Source of the DNA: Sphingopyxis sp. JAI108
Lineage (GTDB): Bacteria > Pseudomonadota > Alphaproteobacteria > Sphingomonadales > Sphingomonadaceae
Direction of reading: 5' to 3'
DNA length: 64,000 nt
Assembly (NCBI RefSeq): GCF_013410105.1
Contig: NZ_JACCCJ010000003.1
Coordinates: forward strand, 1 to 64,000
Below are positions 43,731-52,733 of this stretch, one piece after another. Position 1 is the stretch's first letter. Each line of letters opens with the position of its first letter. The position numbers and the translations under genes are program-made. The notes beneath the pieces were generated by a model that was not told the origin of the DNA, searched no databases, and saw only the letters and a list, made by a program, of their open reading frames with translations.

Positions 43731-45236
43731 ATGGGGGATAAATTCGAACTGGTGATTGTGGGCGGCGGGACGGCCGGCTGGATGTGCGCTGCGGCCTGCG
43801 CCGCGAAGCTCGACCCCACGCGTTTTCGTGTCCGCCTCGTCGAATCGGAAGAGATCAGCACCGTCGGCGTCGGCGAAGCGACGCTGCCGCAGATGAAGGA
43901 TTTCAACGACTTCCTCGGGCTCGACGAAGTCGAGTTCATGAAGGCGACACAGGCGAGCTTCAAGCTCGGCATCGAGTTCGTCAACTGGGGACGCGAGGGC
44001 GATCGCTATATCCACCCCTTCGGTACTTTCGGGCGCCCGATCGGCGAGGCCGATTTCTTCAGCTACTGGATCCGCGCGCGCCGCGCCGGCACCGCCGCGC
44101 CGCTCTTCGACTATTGCTTCCCGATCGTCACCGCGCTGCAAAACCGTTTCATGTTGCCGAACGGCGACGCGGGCGACGTGCGCAATGCCTTCGCCTACGC
44201 CTATCATCTCGATGCCTTCCTGTACGCGCGATACCTGCGCGGCTGGGCCGAGGCGCGCGGGATCGAGCGCGTCGAGGGGCGCATCGTCGAAGTCGAACAG
44301 GACGGTGAAAGCGGCGATATCGCGGCGGTCAAGCTTGCATCGGGCGGGCGCATCGCAGGCGACCTGTTCGTCGATTGCTCGGGCTTCCGCTCGCTGCTGC
44401 TCGGGCAGACGCTCGGCGTCGATCTGGAGGATTGGTCGCACTGGCTGCCGTGCGACAGCGCGCAGGCGGTGCCCTCGGCGCGCTCGCCCGATTTCACGCC
44501 CTATACGCGCTCGACGCGGCGCGAGGCGGGCTGGCAATGGCGCATCCCGCTCCAGCACCGCACCGGCAACGGCTATGTCTATTCGAGCGCCGATATTTCG
44601 GACGACGAGGCGGCGGCGACCCTGCTCGCCAATCTCGACGGCGAAGCGCTCGCCGATCCGCGCGTGCTGCGCTTCAAGGCGGGCAAGCGCAAAAAGGCGT
44701 GGGCTGCCAATTGCATCGGCATGGGCCTCGCGGGCGGCTTCCTCGAGCCGCTCGAATCGACGAGCATCTACCTCGTCCAGATGGCGATCATGCACATACT
44801 AACGCTGATGCCGTCCGAACGCGCGATCGATCCCGCGCTGCGCGCCGAGCTCAATCGCGTGATGGACGTCGAATATGATCGCATCCGCGACTTCCTGATC
44901 CTTCACTATATCGCGAACGAGCCCGACGCGCCGCTCTGGCAGCGCGTGACGGCAATCGATCTGCCCGATACGCTTGCAGGCAAGATCGATCGCTTCCGCC
45001 ATCGCGGCCATGTCCAGGCCTATCGCGACGGCCTGTTCGGGCCGCCGAGCTGGCAGGCGGTGTTCGTCGGGCAGGGGATCGAGCCGAGCGCCGCTGACCG
45101 CCTCGCCGACATATTGCCCGCCGCGACGGTGAACGAGCGGCTCGCGAATCTGGCGGCGACGATCGCCGACGCGGCGGCGACCGTGCCGTCGCATGCCGAC
45201 TTCATCGCGGGTTACTGCCCGGCGCCCGCACCATGA
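43731..45236 (+). CDS. flavin-dependent halogenase family protein 1 (Trp-halogenase type)
   Basis: A 501-residue FAD enzyme. The nucleotide-binding motif is VIVGGGTAGWMCA at 8-20; GVGEATLPQM follows; the catalytic Lys of tryptophan halogenases is present as Lys78 in SFKLGIEF; the WxWxIP signature appears as WQWRIP; and the active-site Glu is Glu342 in EPLESTSI. All features needed for flavin-dependent halogenation are thus kept. Members next to TonB receptors in sphingomonads, Caulobacter and Xanthomonas have no settled substrate. It has only a weak ribosome site, and its stop overlaps the next gene (ATGA), giving coupled synthesis. Confidence 0.88.
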   Translation: MGDKFELVIVGGGTAGWMCAAACAAKLDPTRFRVRLVESEEISTVGVGEATLPQMKDFNDFLGLDEVEFMKATQASFKLGIEFVNWGREGDRYIHPFGTFGRPIGEADFFSYWIRARRAGTAAPLFDYCFPIVTALQNRFMLPNGDAGDVRNAFAYAYHLDAFLYARYLRGWAEARGIERVEGRIVEVEQDGESGDIAAVKLASGGRIAGDLFVDCSGFRSLLLGQTLGVDLEDWSHWLPCDSAQAVPSARSPDFTPYTRSTRREAGWQWRIPLQHRTGNGYVYSSADISDDEAAATLLANLDGEALADPRVLRFKAGKRKKAWAANCIGMGLAGGFLEPLESTSIYLVQMAIMHILTLMPSERAIDPALRAELNRVMDVEYDRIRDFLILHYIANEPDAPLWQRVTAIDLPDTLAGKIDRFRHRGHVQAYRDGLFGPPSWQAVFVGQGIEPSAADRLADILPAATVNERLANLAATIADAAATVPSHADFIAGYCPAPAP

Positions 45237-46699
45237 CGCATTCGGTTCAGCAGGTGGTCGTTTATGGCGGCGGCGTTGCGGCGGCGATGGCGGCGCTAGC
45301 GGTCAGCCGCGCCTATGCCCGGCTCGGAACCGATGTCACATGGATCGACACCGGCGAAGAATCGCCAGCGCATGCCGCACTCATCGCATCGCCTGATCTG
45401 GCGACCTTCCACCGTCTGCTCGGTATCGACGAAGCCGCATTGACCGCCGGCGCCGCCGCGACGATCAACATGGGACAGCAATTCGCGGGCTGGTCGGGCG
45501 GCGACGACGCTTTCCTCCACGCCTATGGCGACGCCGGCAGCGCCTTCGCCTCGCTGCCCTTCGTCCAGCACTGGACGCGCGCGCGGGGGGCAGGCTTGCG
45601 CGTCGCGCTCGAGGATTTCTGCCTCGCCGCCGCCGCCGCGAAGCAGGGCCGCACCGGCGCACCGCGCGAAGCGGCGACGCGGCAGGCGGTGAAGGCGGGC
45701 TGGCATCTCGATGCCCCCGGCTATGTCCGGCTGCTCCGCGCGGCGTGCGAGCAGGCGGATATTCGCATCGTTTCGGTTGCGCGGGCTGCGGTCCATGCGG
45801 CCGGTGGCCGCCTCGACCGGATCGACCTCGCCGATGGTGAGCGACTGGATGCCGACCTGTTTATCGACACCGACGGCGCGCTGATCGCCGCGCTCGATCC
45901 CGACGACGATGTGACGCGCCGAGGCTTCTGCGACCGGATCGTCCGCGCGTCGGTGCCTGCCTTCGATCCGCTGCCGCTCTACAGCCGCGTCGCCGCGCAT
46001 TCCGCCGGATGGCTGACGATGATCCCGCTTGCGAACCGGACCGCGATTGAATTTTGCTATGACGGCCGGCTGCTGTCCGACGCCGATGCACGCGCCGCGC
46101 TTTCGGCGGCCATCGGACGCCCGGTGGACGCCGCTCCGCCCGCGTCGCTCGCCACCGCCGCGCGCCCGCGCCCGTGGATCGGTAACGTCGTCGCGGTCGG
46201 TCGCGCGGCGGGCGCCGCGCCCGCGCTCGACGGCGCCGAATTGCTCCTGCTCCAGCTTGCGATCGCACAGCTGGTGCTGCTCTGGCCGATCGATCGCGCC
46301 GCGATGCCGGAGGCCGATATCTATAATGAGGAACTTGCCGGCACCCGGGCGCGCGTCGGCGATTTCACCGCGCAGCATTTCCGCCTCAATGCCCGCGTTG
46401 GCGAGCCCTATTGGGACGCCGCCCGGACCGCGCCGGTCTCGGACGAACTCGCGTCAAAGATCGACCTTTTCGCCGCCCGCGGCATGTTCGCGCATTTCAA
46501 TCACGAGGCGTATGTCGAGGATAGCTGGGCGCTCGTCATGGCGGGGCATGGCGTCGTTCCGCGCAGCTTCGACCCGCAGGCGCTGCTCGTCGACGAACAG
46601 GCGTTGATGGCCGAATTTCAGCGCCAGCTCCGCGCCGTGGCGAGCGAGGTGCACGCGATGGAAACCCACGCCGAAGCCCTGCGACGGATACGCCGATGA
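45233..46699 (+). CDS. flavin-dependent halogenase family protein 2, degenerate active site
   Basis: A 488-residue homologue of its neighbours that keeps a dinucleotide-binding start (VVVYGGGVAAAMAALAV) and overall length. The catalytic Lys is replaced by Asn79 (TINMGQQF), the GVGEAT motif is gone, WxWxIP is replaced by GWLTMIP, and the active-site Glu is Asp333 in PALDGAE. It probably cannot halogenate. It may bind FAD, act as a partner or scaffold for the flanking proteins, or catalyse something else. ATGA overlaps on both sides keep it in strict stoichiometric order with halogenases 1 and 3. Confidence 0.8.
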   Translation: MTHSVQQVVVYGGGVAAAMAALAVSRAYARLGTDVTWIDTGEESPAHAALIASPDLATFHRLLGIDEAALTAGAAATINMGQQFAGWSGGDDAFLHAYGDAGSAFASLPFVQHWTRARGAGLRVALEDFCLAAAAAKQGRTGAPREAATRQAVKAGWHLDAPGYVRLLRAACEQADIRIVSVARAAVHAAGGRLDRIDLADGERLDADLFIDTDGALIAALDPDDDVTRRGFCDRIVRASVPAFDPLPLYSRVAAHSAGWLTMIPLANRTAIEFCYDGRLLSDADARAALSAAIGRPVDAAPPASLATAARPRPWIGNVVAVGRAAGAAPALDGAELLLLQLAIAQLVLLWPIDRAAMPEADIYNEELAGTRARVGDFTAQHFRLNARVGEPYWDAARTAPVSDELASKIDLFAARGMFAHFNHEAYVEDSWALVMAGHGVVPRSFDPQALLVDEQALMAEFQRQLRAVASEVHAMETHAEALRRIRR

Positions 46700-48183
46700 G
46701 CGCGCGCCAGCGCCCCGTGCGGCGCATCGTCATCGTCGGCGGCGGCAGCGCGGGCTGGATGACGGCGGCGGCGCTCGGCCGCGCGCTGTCGGGGCAGTCG
46801 CATGCCATCACTCTCGTCGAATCCGAAGCGATCGGTACCATTGGGGTCGGCGAGGCGACCGTGCCGCCGATCCACGAATTCAACCGCTACCTGAAGATCG
46901 ATCAAGCCGAATTCCTTCGCGCGACGCATGGCACGATCAAGCTCGGTATCCAGTTCGATGGCTGGGGCGGCGAGGGGCACCACTATTTCCATCCCTTCGG
47001 CTATTTCGGCATCGAAATGGCGGGCATCCACTTCCATCATTATTGGCTGCGCCATCTCGCGGCGGGGGGCGATCCCGACCAGGCGCCCTACAACCTCGAA
47101 ACGATGGCCGCGCGCGCCGGCCGGTTTGCCCCCGCAACGCGCCACGGGCCGGTGCATCACGCCGTCCATTTCGACGCCGCCGCCTATGCCCGATTCCTGC
47201 GAACCTATGCCGAGGACAGGGGGGTCGTGCGGATCGAGGGCAAGGTCGCCGACGTTAGCCTCGATCCCGAAGACGGTTTTATCACCGCGATCGAAATGGA
47301 CGACGGCCGGACGATCGAGGGCGATTTGTTCGTCGACTGCTCGGGCTTTCGCGGCCTGCTGATCGAAGGTGCGCTCCAGACCGGCTACGCCGAATGGAGC
47401 CGCTGGCTACCGTGCGACAGCGCGGTCGCCATGCCGTCAGAAGGCGAGGGCGACCCGGCGCCCTTTACGCGCTCGACCGCGCGCGAGGCGGGGTGGCAAT
47501 GGCGCATCCCGCTCCAGCATCGCGACGGCAATGGCTATGTCTATTCGAGCGCGCATCTGGGGCATGACGAGGCCGAGACGCTGCTGCGCGCGCGCCTGCC
47601 CGGGCCGGCGCTCGCCGACGCCAACCGGCTGCGCTTCACCGCGGGGCATCGCAAGGAGATCTGGAACCGCAACTGCGTCGCGATCGGGCTCGCGGGGGGC
47701 TTTCTCGAGCCCCTGGAATCGACTTCGATCCACCTGATCCAGACGACGATCATCCGGCTGCTTTCGCTGCTGCCGCGCGATGCGATCGATCCCCGTGTCG
47801 TCGCGCGCTTCAATCGCGATGCCTTGCACGAGTATCGGACGATCCGCGATTTCGTGATCGCCCATTATGCGCTCGCGAACCGCAACGACACGCCATTCTG
47901 GCGCGACGTCGCCGCGGCAGGTATGCCCGATACACTTGCCGAGCGGATCGAGGCGTTCCGCGCCACCGGCAACATCTTGTTCGAGCCCGGCGACCTGTTC
48001 GGCCCGACCAACTGGCATGCCGTGCTGACCGGGCAGGGGGTGCGGCCGCAAAGCTGGCACCCGATCGCCGACGGCCTCTCCGCTGACGAACTGGCATCAC
48101 GCCTCGGGGCGCTGCGCGGCCGCGTCGCCGAGCAACTCGCCGAGCTGCCGCCTCACATCGCGTTTCTGCGGGGGCTGGGTTAG
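46696..48183 (+). CDS. flavin-dependent halogenase family protein 3 (Trp-halogenase type)
   Basis: A 495-residue FAD protein with the full set of family residues: VIVGGGSAGWMTA, GVGEATVPPI, Lys82 in TIKLGIQF, WQWRIP, and Glu341 in EPLESTSI. It is closer to halogenase 1 than to the middle copy. The likely chemistry is flavin-dependent halide oxidation or a related monooxygenation; the substrate is unknown. It is the last gene of the TBDR-halogenase run and overlaps convergently the GntR gene stop by four bases. Confidence 0.88.
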   Translation: MSARQRPVRRIVIVGGGSAGWMTAAALGRALSGQSHAITLVESEAIGTIGVGEATVPPIHEFNRYLKIDQAEFLRATHGTIKLGIQFDGWGGEGHHYFHPFGYFGIEMAGIHFHHYWLRHLAAGGDPDQAPYNLETMAARAGRFAPATRHGPVHHAVHFDAAAYARFLRTYAEDRGVVRIEGKVADVSLDPEDGFITAIEMDDGRTIEGDLFVDCSGFRGLLIEGALQTGYAEWSRWLPCDSAVAMPSEGEGDPAPFTRSTAREAGWQWRIPLQHRDGNGYVYSSAHLGHDEAETLLRARLPGPALADANRLRFTAGHRKEIWNRNCVAIGLAGGFLEPLESTSIHLIQTTIIRLLSLLPRDAIDPRVVARFNRDALHEYRTIRDFVIAHYALANRNDTPFWRDVAAAGMPDTLAERIEAFRATGNILFEPGDLFGPTNWHAVLTGQGVRPQSWHPIADGLSADELASRLGALRGRVAEQLAELPPHIAFLRGLG

Positions 48184-48947
48184 CCGTTGAGCTCCGCCAC
48201 GACGTCATAAGCATCGCCGCGATAATAGCTTTGCGTGAACTCGGCAGTGCGCCCGTCGGACAGGAAACCGCGCCGTTCGATGAACAGCCCGGGCGTTCCC
48301 GCCTCGATCCCCAGGATATCCGCCTGTTCGGCGGTAAAGGCGACCGCGCGCAGCCGTTGCAGCGCGCGCACCGGCAGGTGTCCCGCCGCTTCCAGCGCTT
48401 CGTACAGCGACGCACCGACGGCCTCGACCGACGGCAGGCAGTACGCGGGGATCGTCGCATATTCGAGCGCCATCGACGTGTCGTCGGCGTAACGGATGCG
48501 GTGGAACCGATAGACGAGCGATCCCGGCGACAGGCCGAGCGACAACGCCTCTTCGGGGGTCACCGCGCCCGCGGTCTTGCTCACCCATTTGCTCGTCGGC
48601 CGCCTTCCGCGCGACTTCATGTCCTCCGAAAAGGAGGTGAGCTTCGAAAAGCTTTTTTCGACGCGCGGCCGCGTGACGAACGTCCCCGCACCGCGGCGGC
48701 GCGTGACGATGCCGTCGGCGACCAGCCCGTCGATCGCCTTGCGCACCGTGATGCGCGACACGTCGAATTCCTCGGCGAGGTCGCGCTCGGTCGGGATCGC
48801 TTCTTCGGCCTTGACGACCTGCCCCTCGATCGCGTCGCGCAGGATTTTCTGCAACTGCAGGTAAAGCGGTGTCGGATCGTCCTTCTGGAGCGGACCCACG
48901 CGTTCGATCAATGACAAGGACGATGCTCCACTCGATGGCTCCGGCAT
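48180..48947 (-). CDS. HutC/NagQ-type GntR transcriptional regulator
   Basis: A 255-residue regulator. The N-terminal GntR winged helix (PLYLQLQKILRDAIEGQVV, then EFDVSRITVRKAIDGLVADGIVTRRRGAGTFV) is followed by a UTRA effector domain (about 95-250: FHRIRYADDTSMALEYATIP and EFTQSYYRGDAYDVV), which in this subfamily binds GlcN-6-P or GlcNAc-6-P. It is the natural regulator of the surrounding nag/chitin genes. The ATG at 48947 has no clear ribosome site; a TTG about 12 codons in has GTGGAG upstream and could be the real start. The GH18 gene lies 70 bases upstream on the same strand. Confidence 0.88.
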   Translation of the reverse strand: MPEPSSGASSLSLIERVGPLQKDDPTPLYLQLQKILRDAIEGQVVKAEEAIPTERDLAEEFDVSRITVRKAIDGLVADGIVTRRRGAGTFVTRPRVEKSFSKLTSFSEDMKSRGRRPTSKWVSKTAGAVTPEEALSLGLSPGSLVYRFHRIRYADDTSMALEYATIPAYCLPSVEAVGASLYEALEAAGHLPVRALQRLRAVAFTAEQADILGIEAGTPGLFIERRGFLSDGRTAEFTQSYYRGDAYDVVAELNG

Positions 48948-48986
48948 GCCGGTCGATAGGACCAGCCATAGCGCAGCATGTGTTGC

Positions 48987-48999
48987 ATTGGTATCCTTG
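48987..48999. promoter_or_regulatory. candidate NagQ half-site before the GntR gene (nag site 4)
   Basis: ATTGGTATCCTTG shares ATTGGTAT with nag site 1 and lies 40 bp upstream of the regulator's ATG. This is a plausible autoregulatory position. The second half of the motif is less conserved here. Confidence 0.35.
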
Positions 49000-49017
49000 C
49001 GTCAACCTTGTTGCGAC

Positions 49018-50064
49018 TTATTCGCGCGAAAGCCCTTCTTTGATGGCGGTCGTCAGCGCGTGATCGGGCGTATCCTGCGACAATTCCCACACCATCACGC
49101 CGCCCGCCTTTTCGGCGGCGAGTCGCGATTTATTGGCGATCGCGGCGGGGCTGTTATAGCTGATATAGCGGCACCCGGCGCAAAGCTCGCCGATGACATC
49201 GGCTTTGGTCGCATTTATGCCATGTGCGGCGGCAAGGTCGCGATAGGACCAATTCGCCTTTTCGCCGCCGAATCCATAGCCGTAAAAAGGGACGCCGAGG
49301 ACAAGGCGGTCCGGCGCGACGCCGCGCGCCAGCCACAGGTCGAGATCGCGCGCGGCCATCGCATAGCTGCTGTGCTCGGTTCCTGCTTGGCCCCAACTCG
49401 GCCCGATCGCGTCATAGGACATGATGTTGACAAGATCGAAATAGCGGATTGAGCCCACCGGGATCATCCCACCTTCGTAAGAAGCGGTCGCGCAGGTCAG
49501 CAGTTTGCCACGCGCCTTCATCGCTCCGGACAGCGCCGCGATAAACGGGGTATAGTCGCCGGCGCGGTCAATCTCGGTCAGCAGCTGTCCTTCGATGTCG
49601 ATATCGATGCCGTCGAGTGCCAGCGTATCGGCCAGCTCGATCAGCGCTGCCACCGTCGCAGCGCGCCGCTCGGGCGCGAGCAAGACCTTCCAGTCCCCCG
49701 AACAGCTTGGAATCACGCCACCTGCGGTCGAGATCAGCACTTTCGCGCCGCTTGCCTGCAGCATCGCGACGGTCGCGCGCAGCGCCTCGACCGACAGGTT
49801 GGCGCCTTGTTCGTCGCTCATGCACGTCATCCGCCCGTCGCGAACGAAACGCCCCTCGGCATCGGGATTGGCGAAGGACAGGTTGAAGTGGGTGAAGGCG
49901 GACAGGTCGGATCGCGCGATCGACATCTCCAGCCCCTTGAACGCCGCGAGATAGCCAACCACAACGGGGCGCGGCTGCTTCGCGGCAGCGAAACCCGGTG
50001 ACAATATCAATGTAAAACCAATCAGGATCGATGCAATGAAGCGAAAAGTCTCATTTGTCGTCAT
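49018..50064 (-). CDS. GH18-family chitinase
   Basis: A 348-residue exported enzyme with signal peptide MTTNETFRFIASILIGFTLILSPGFAAA. The single GH18 barrel has the DxxDxDxE catalytic motif as DGIDIDIEG with acid/base Glu158, followed by NIMSYDAIG and a final MVWELSQDT strand. It has no added chitin-binding domain. It would hydrolyse chitin or chitooligosaccharides in the periplasm or outside. The ATG at 50064 gives the signal peptide; the longer open frame overlaps the divergent promoter. It is transcribed toward the GntR gene and is divergent from the GH20 gene. Confidence 0.9.
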   Translation of the reverse strand: MTTNETFRFIASILIGFTLILSPGFAAAKQPRPVVVGYLAAFKGLEMSIARSDLSAFTHFNLSFANPDAEGRFVRDGRMTCMSDEQGANLSVEALRATVAMLQASGAKVLISTAGGVIPSCSGDWKVLLAPERRAATVAALIELADTLALDGIDIDIEGQLLTEIDRAGDYTPFIAALSGAMKARGKLLTCATASYEGGMIPVGSIRYFDLVNIMSYDAIGPSWGQAGTEHSSYAMAARDLDLWLARGVAPDRLVLGVPFYGYGFGGEKANWSYRDLAAAHGINATKADVIGELCAGCRYISYNSPAAIANKSRLAAEKAGGVMVWELSQDTPDHALTTAIKEGLSRE

Positions 50065-50126
50065 TTTGCCATTTTTCCTTTCAATTCTGTCGAATCTGAA
50101 AGGCGTTGACCCGCCCGCGACTGCAT

Positions 50127-50148
50127 GACAAATTAGATACAAATTGTC
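50127..50148. promoter_or_regulatory. 22-bp near-palindrome between GH18 and GH20 genes
   Basis: GACAAATT at the left end mirrors AAATTGTC at the right end, with eight of the outer positions symmetric. ACAAATT also occurs twice as a direct repeat 12 bp apart. The reverse strand reads ATTTGTATCTAA, resembling the ATTGGTAT core of the nag sites. It ends 17 bp before the GH20 ATG, where a repressor would block both transcription and translation. Confidence 0.45.
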
Positions 50149-50164
50149 GAGCGGGAGAAAAAGC

Positions 50165-52717
50165 ATGCGGGCTGCGGGTTGGACGGCAATGGCGATGGCG
50201 GCACTCGCCGCGCCGCAGCTACTGGCGGCGGAAGCGCCGTCGCAGACATCGCTCGACCGCTTTGCCGACACGCTCGGCTACCAGCTCACCATGGTCGATA
50301 ACGGCCCCGAATGCCCGGCCGGGATCGACGCCTGCTTCCTGTCGATAATCACGCTGACGCTGCCCGAGACGCTTCCCGCCGATCTGCCCGCAAAGGGGCT
50401 CTCGCTCTATTTCAGCTTCGTCAACCGGCTGCCGCTCGTCGAAAGCGACATCTTCACGCACCGGCTGGTCAACGGCGACGTCCAGCAACTCGTGCTCAAG
50501 CCCGGCGCCGCGCTGCGCCCCGGCGCGAAACATGAAATCAGGCTGTGGGGCGTCGGGTCGAACTTCTCGAAGGCGTTCGGCATGCCCAACGCCTATCTCG
50601 TTGCCGACGGGCTCAGGCCGCGCACGATCGCGGCGACCCGCGCGGTGATCGATCCCGGGACGGGTCTCGAAATCCTGCCCTTCGTTGCGCCGATGACCGA
50701 CGAGGCAAAGCTCGCGACCAAGAGCGACGCCGACAAGACGCGCTGGCTGACCGCCGAGCGCACGTTCGATCTGCAGGCCGGGCGGCTCGCGCCCGAGGCG
50801 AAGGGGATCGTTATCCTGCCGAAGCCCGCAAAGGCCGTGCAGGGCAAGGGAACGGCCGTCGATCTCGGCCGCGGCGTCGCGCTGACGCTGAACGGTGTCG
50901 AGCGCGGCGCCGTCGCACCCGCGCTCGCCGCGCTGGGCGCCCCCGAAACCGGCGCATTGCCGCTGACGATCCGGGTCGACCCCGCAGCGGCGCCCAAGGT
51001 CGAGGGCTATATCCTTGATGCCAAAGCGTCGGGCATCGCAATCACCGCGCACGACGCCGCGGGCGCGAGCCACGCGCTGCGCTCGCTCGCGCAGCAGGCG
51101 GCGTTCGAAAAGGGCAAGCTGACACCGTTGCACGTCGAGGACGCGCCCGAATATGGCTTCCGCGGCCTGCACATCGATCTGGGCCGTAACTTCCACAGCC
51201 GCGACGAGATTTTGAAGCTCGTCGAGGCGATGGCGACGTACAAGCTCAACAAGCTCCACCTCCACCTCGCCGAAGACGAAGGCTGGCGCATCGAAATCCC
51301 CGCGCTCCCCGAACTCGCCGAGATTGGTTCGAAGCGCTGCCATGATCCCGAAGAAAAGACCTGTCTCCTGCCGCAACTCGGAGCCGGACCCGACGGGACC
51401 GGCAGCGTCAACGGCTACCTCTCCACCGCCGACTATGTCGCGATCGTGCAGGCTGCGGCGGCGCGGCAGATCGAGGTGATCCCGTCGATCGACATGCCCG
51501 GCCACAGTCGCGCGGCGATCAAGGCCATGGAACTGCGCCATGCCCGGCTGAACGCGGCGGGCAAGACGGCCGAAGCCGCGGAATATCGGCTGATCGACCA
51601 GGCCGACACGACCGAATATCGCAGCATCCAGAATTATAACGACAATACGCTGAACGTCTGCCTGCCTGCGACCTATCGTTTCGTCGATACCGTCGTCGAC
51701 GCGCTCGCCGCGATGCACAGAGAGGCAGGGGCGCCGCTCAAGACCTTCCACCTCGGTGCCGACGAGACCGCGGGAGCCTGGGTGGGTTCGCCGGCGTGCA
51801 AAGCGATGATTGCGGAGAATGGCGGCGATGCCGGCAAGCTCACCCCGCGCTTCATCGAACGCGTGAGCGAAAGCCTCGCCGCCAAGGGTTTGAAAGCCGG
51901 CGGGTGGAGCGACGGCATGGGGCATACCGAAACCGCCGCAATGCCGCAGGCGGTCCAGACCAACATCTGGGGCGTGCTCCACACCGGTGCGATCCGCGAG
52001 GCGCATGATCAGCTGAACCGCGGCTGGGACGTTGTGCTGTCGATCCCCGACCTCGGCTATTTCGACATGCCCTATGCGCCGCATCCCGACGAGGGCGGTT
52101 ATGATTGGGCCTCGCGCGGGGTCGATCCCTATCAGGTGTTCGGCTTCATGCCCGAAAACCTGCCCGCCAACGCCGCGACGATTCGCAGCATTTACGCCGA
52201 AGGCAAACCCATCGAGGACAAGCCCGTCCTCCAGCCCGGCCACCGCGTCGCGGGCCTTCAGGCACAACTCTGGAGCGAGACGATCCGCACCGACGCGCAG
52301 GTCGATTATATGCTCTTCCCCCGCTTGCTTGCGCTTGCCGAGCGCGCGTGGAGCCCTGCGCCCTGGACCCCGGCCTATCAGGCGGGCGCCAGCTATATAT
52401 GGGCCGACCCGCGCGTCGATGCCGCCCGGCTCAAAGCCGGTTGGCAGGATTTCGCCGGACGCACCGCGGCGCAATTCCCGATGCTCGAAAAGATCGGTGT
52501 CGCCTATCGCGTTGCGCCGCCGGGCGCGCGCATCGCGAACGGCAGGCTCGAGGCGAACAGCATGTTCCCCGGTACGACAATCGAGTATCGGGTCGAAGGC
52601 GGCGCGTGGACGCGCTATGCCGGGCCCGTCGCGGTCGGCGGCGCAGTCGACCTCCGCAGTCGTTCCGCCGACGGCAAGCGCGCCAGCCGGACGGTGCGGG
52701 TCGAACCCGCCCGCTAG
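50165..52717 (+). CDS. GH20 beta-N-acetylhexosaminidase (chitobiase type)
   Basis: An 850-residue exported enzyme with signal peptide MRAAGWTAMAMAALAAPQLLAA. It shows the chitobiase order: carbohydrate-binding-like N-terminal domain (30-170), GH20b domain, catalytic TIM barrel (about 340-770) and C-terminal Ig-like CHB_HEX domain. The catalytic pair is Asp533-Glu534 in HLGADETAG, and KLNKLHLHLAEDEGWRIEI marks the barrel start. It releases GlcNAc from chitobiose and longer oligomers, feeding NagE. ATG 50165 has GGGAGA upstream; an in-frame TTG at 50144 was rejected because it precedes that site. Confidence 0.93.
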   Translation: MRAAGWTAMAMAALAAPQLLAAEAPSQTSLDRFADTLGYQLTMVDNGPECPAGIDACFLSIITLTLPETLPADLPAKGLSLYFSFVNRLPLVESDIFTHRLVNGDVQQLVLKPGAALRPGAKHEIRLWGVGSNFSKAFGMPNAYLVADGLRPRTIAATRAVIDPGTGLEILPFVAPMTDEAKLATKSDADKTRWLTAERTFDLQAGRLAPEAKGIVILPKPAKAVQGKGTAVDLGRGVALTLNGVERGAVAPALAALGAPETGALPLTIRVDPAAAPKVEGYILDAKASGIAITAHDAAGASHALRSLAQQAAFEKGKLTPLHVEDAPEYGFRGLHIDLGRNFHSRDEILKLVEAMATYKLNKLHLHLAEDEGWRIEIPALPELAEIGSKRCHDPEEKTCLLPQLGAGPDGTGSVNGYLSTADYVAIVQAAAARQIEVIPSIDMPGHSRAAIKAMELRHARLNAAGKTAEAAEYRLIDQADTTEYRSIQNYNDNTLNVCLPATYRFVDTVVDALAAMHREAGAPLKTFHLGADETAGAWVGSPACKAMIAENGGDAGKLTPRFIERVSESLAAKGLKAGGWSDGMGHTETAAMPQAVQTNIWGVLHTGAIREAHDQLNRGWDVVLSIPDLGYFDMPYAPHPDEGGYDWASRGVDPYQVFGFMPENLPANAATIRSIYAEGKPIEDKPVLQPGHRVAGLQAQLWSETIRTDAQVDYMLFPRLLALAERAWSPAPWTPAYQAGASYIWADPRVDAARLKAGWQDFAGRTAAQFPMLEKIGVAYRVAPPGARIANGRLEANSMFPGTTIEYRVEGGAWTRYAGPVAVGGAVDLRSRSADGKRASRTVRVEPAR

Positions 52718-52733
52718 GGGCAGGGGAAACGAA

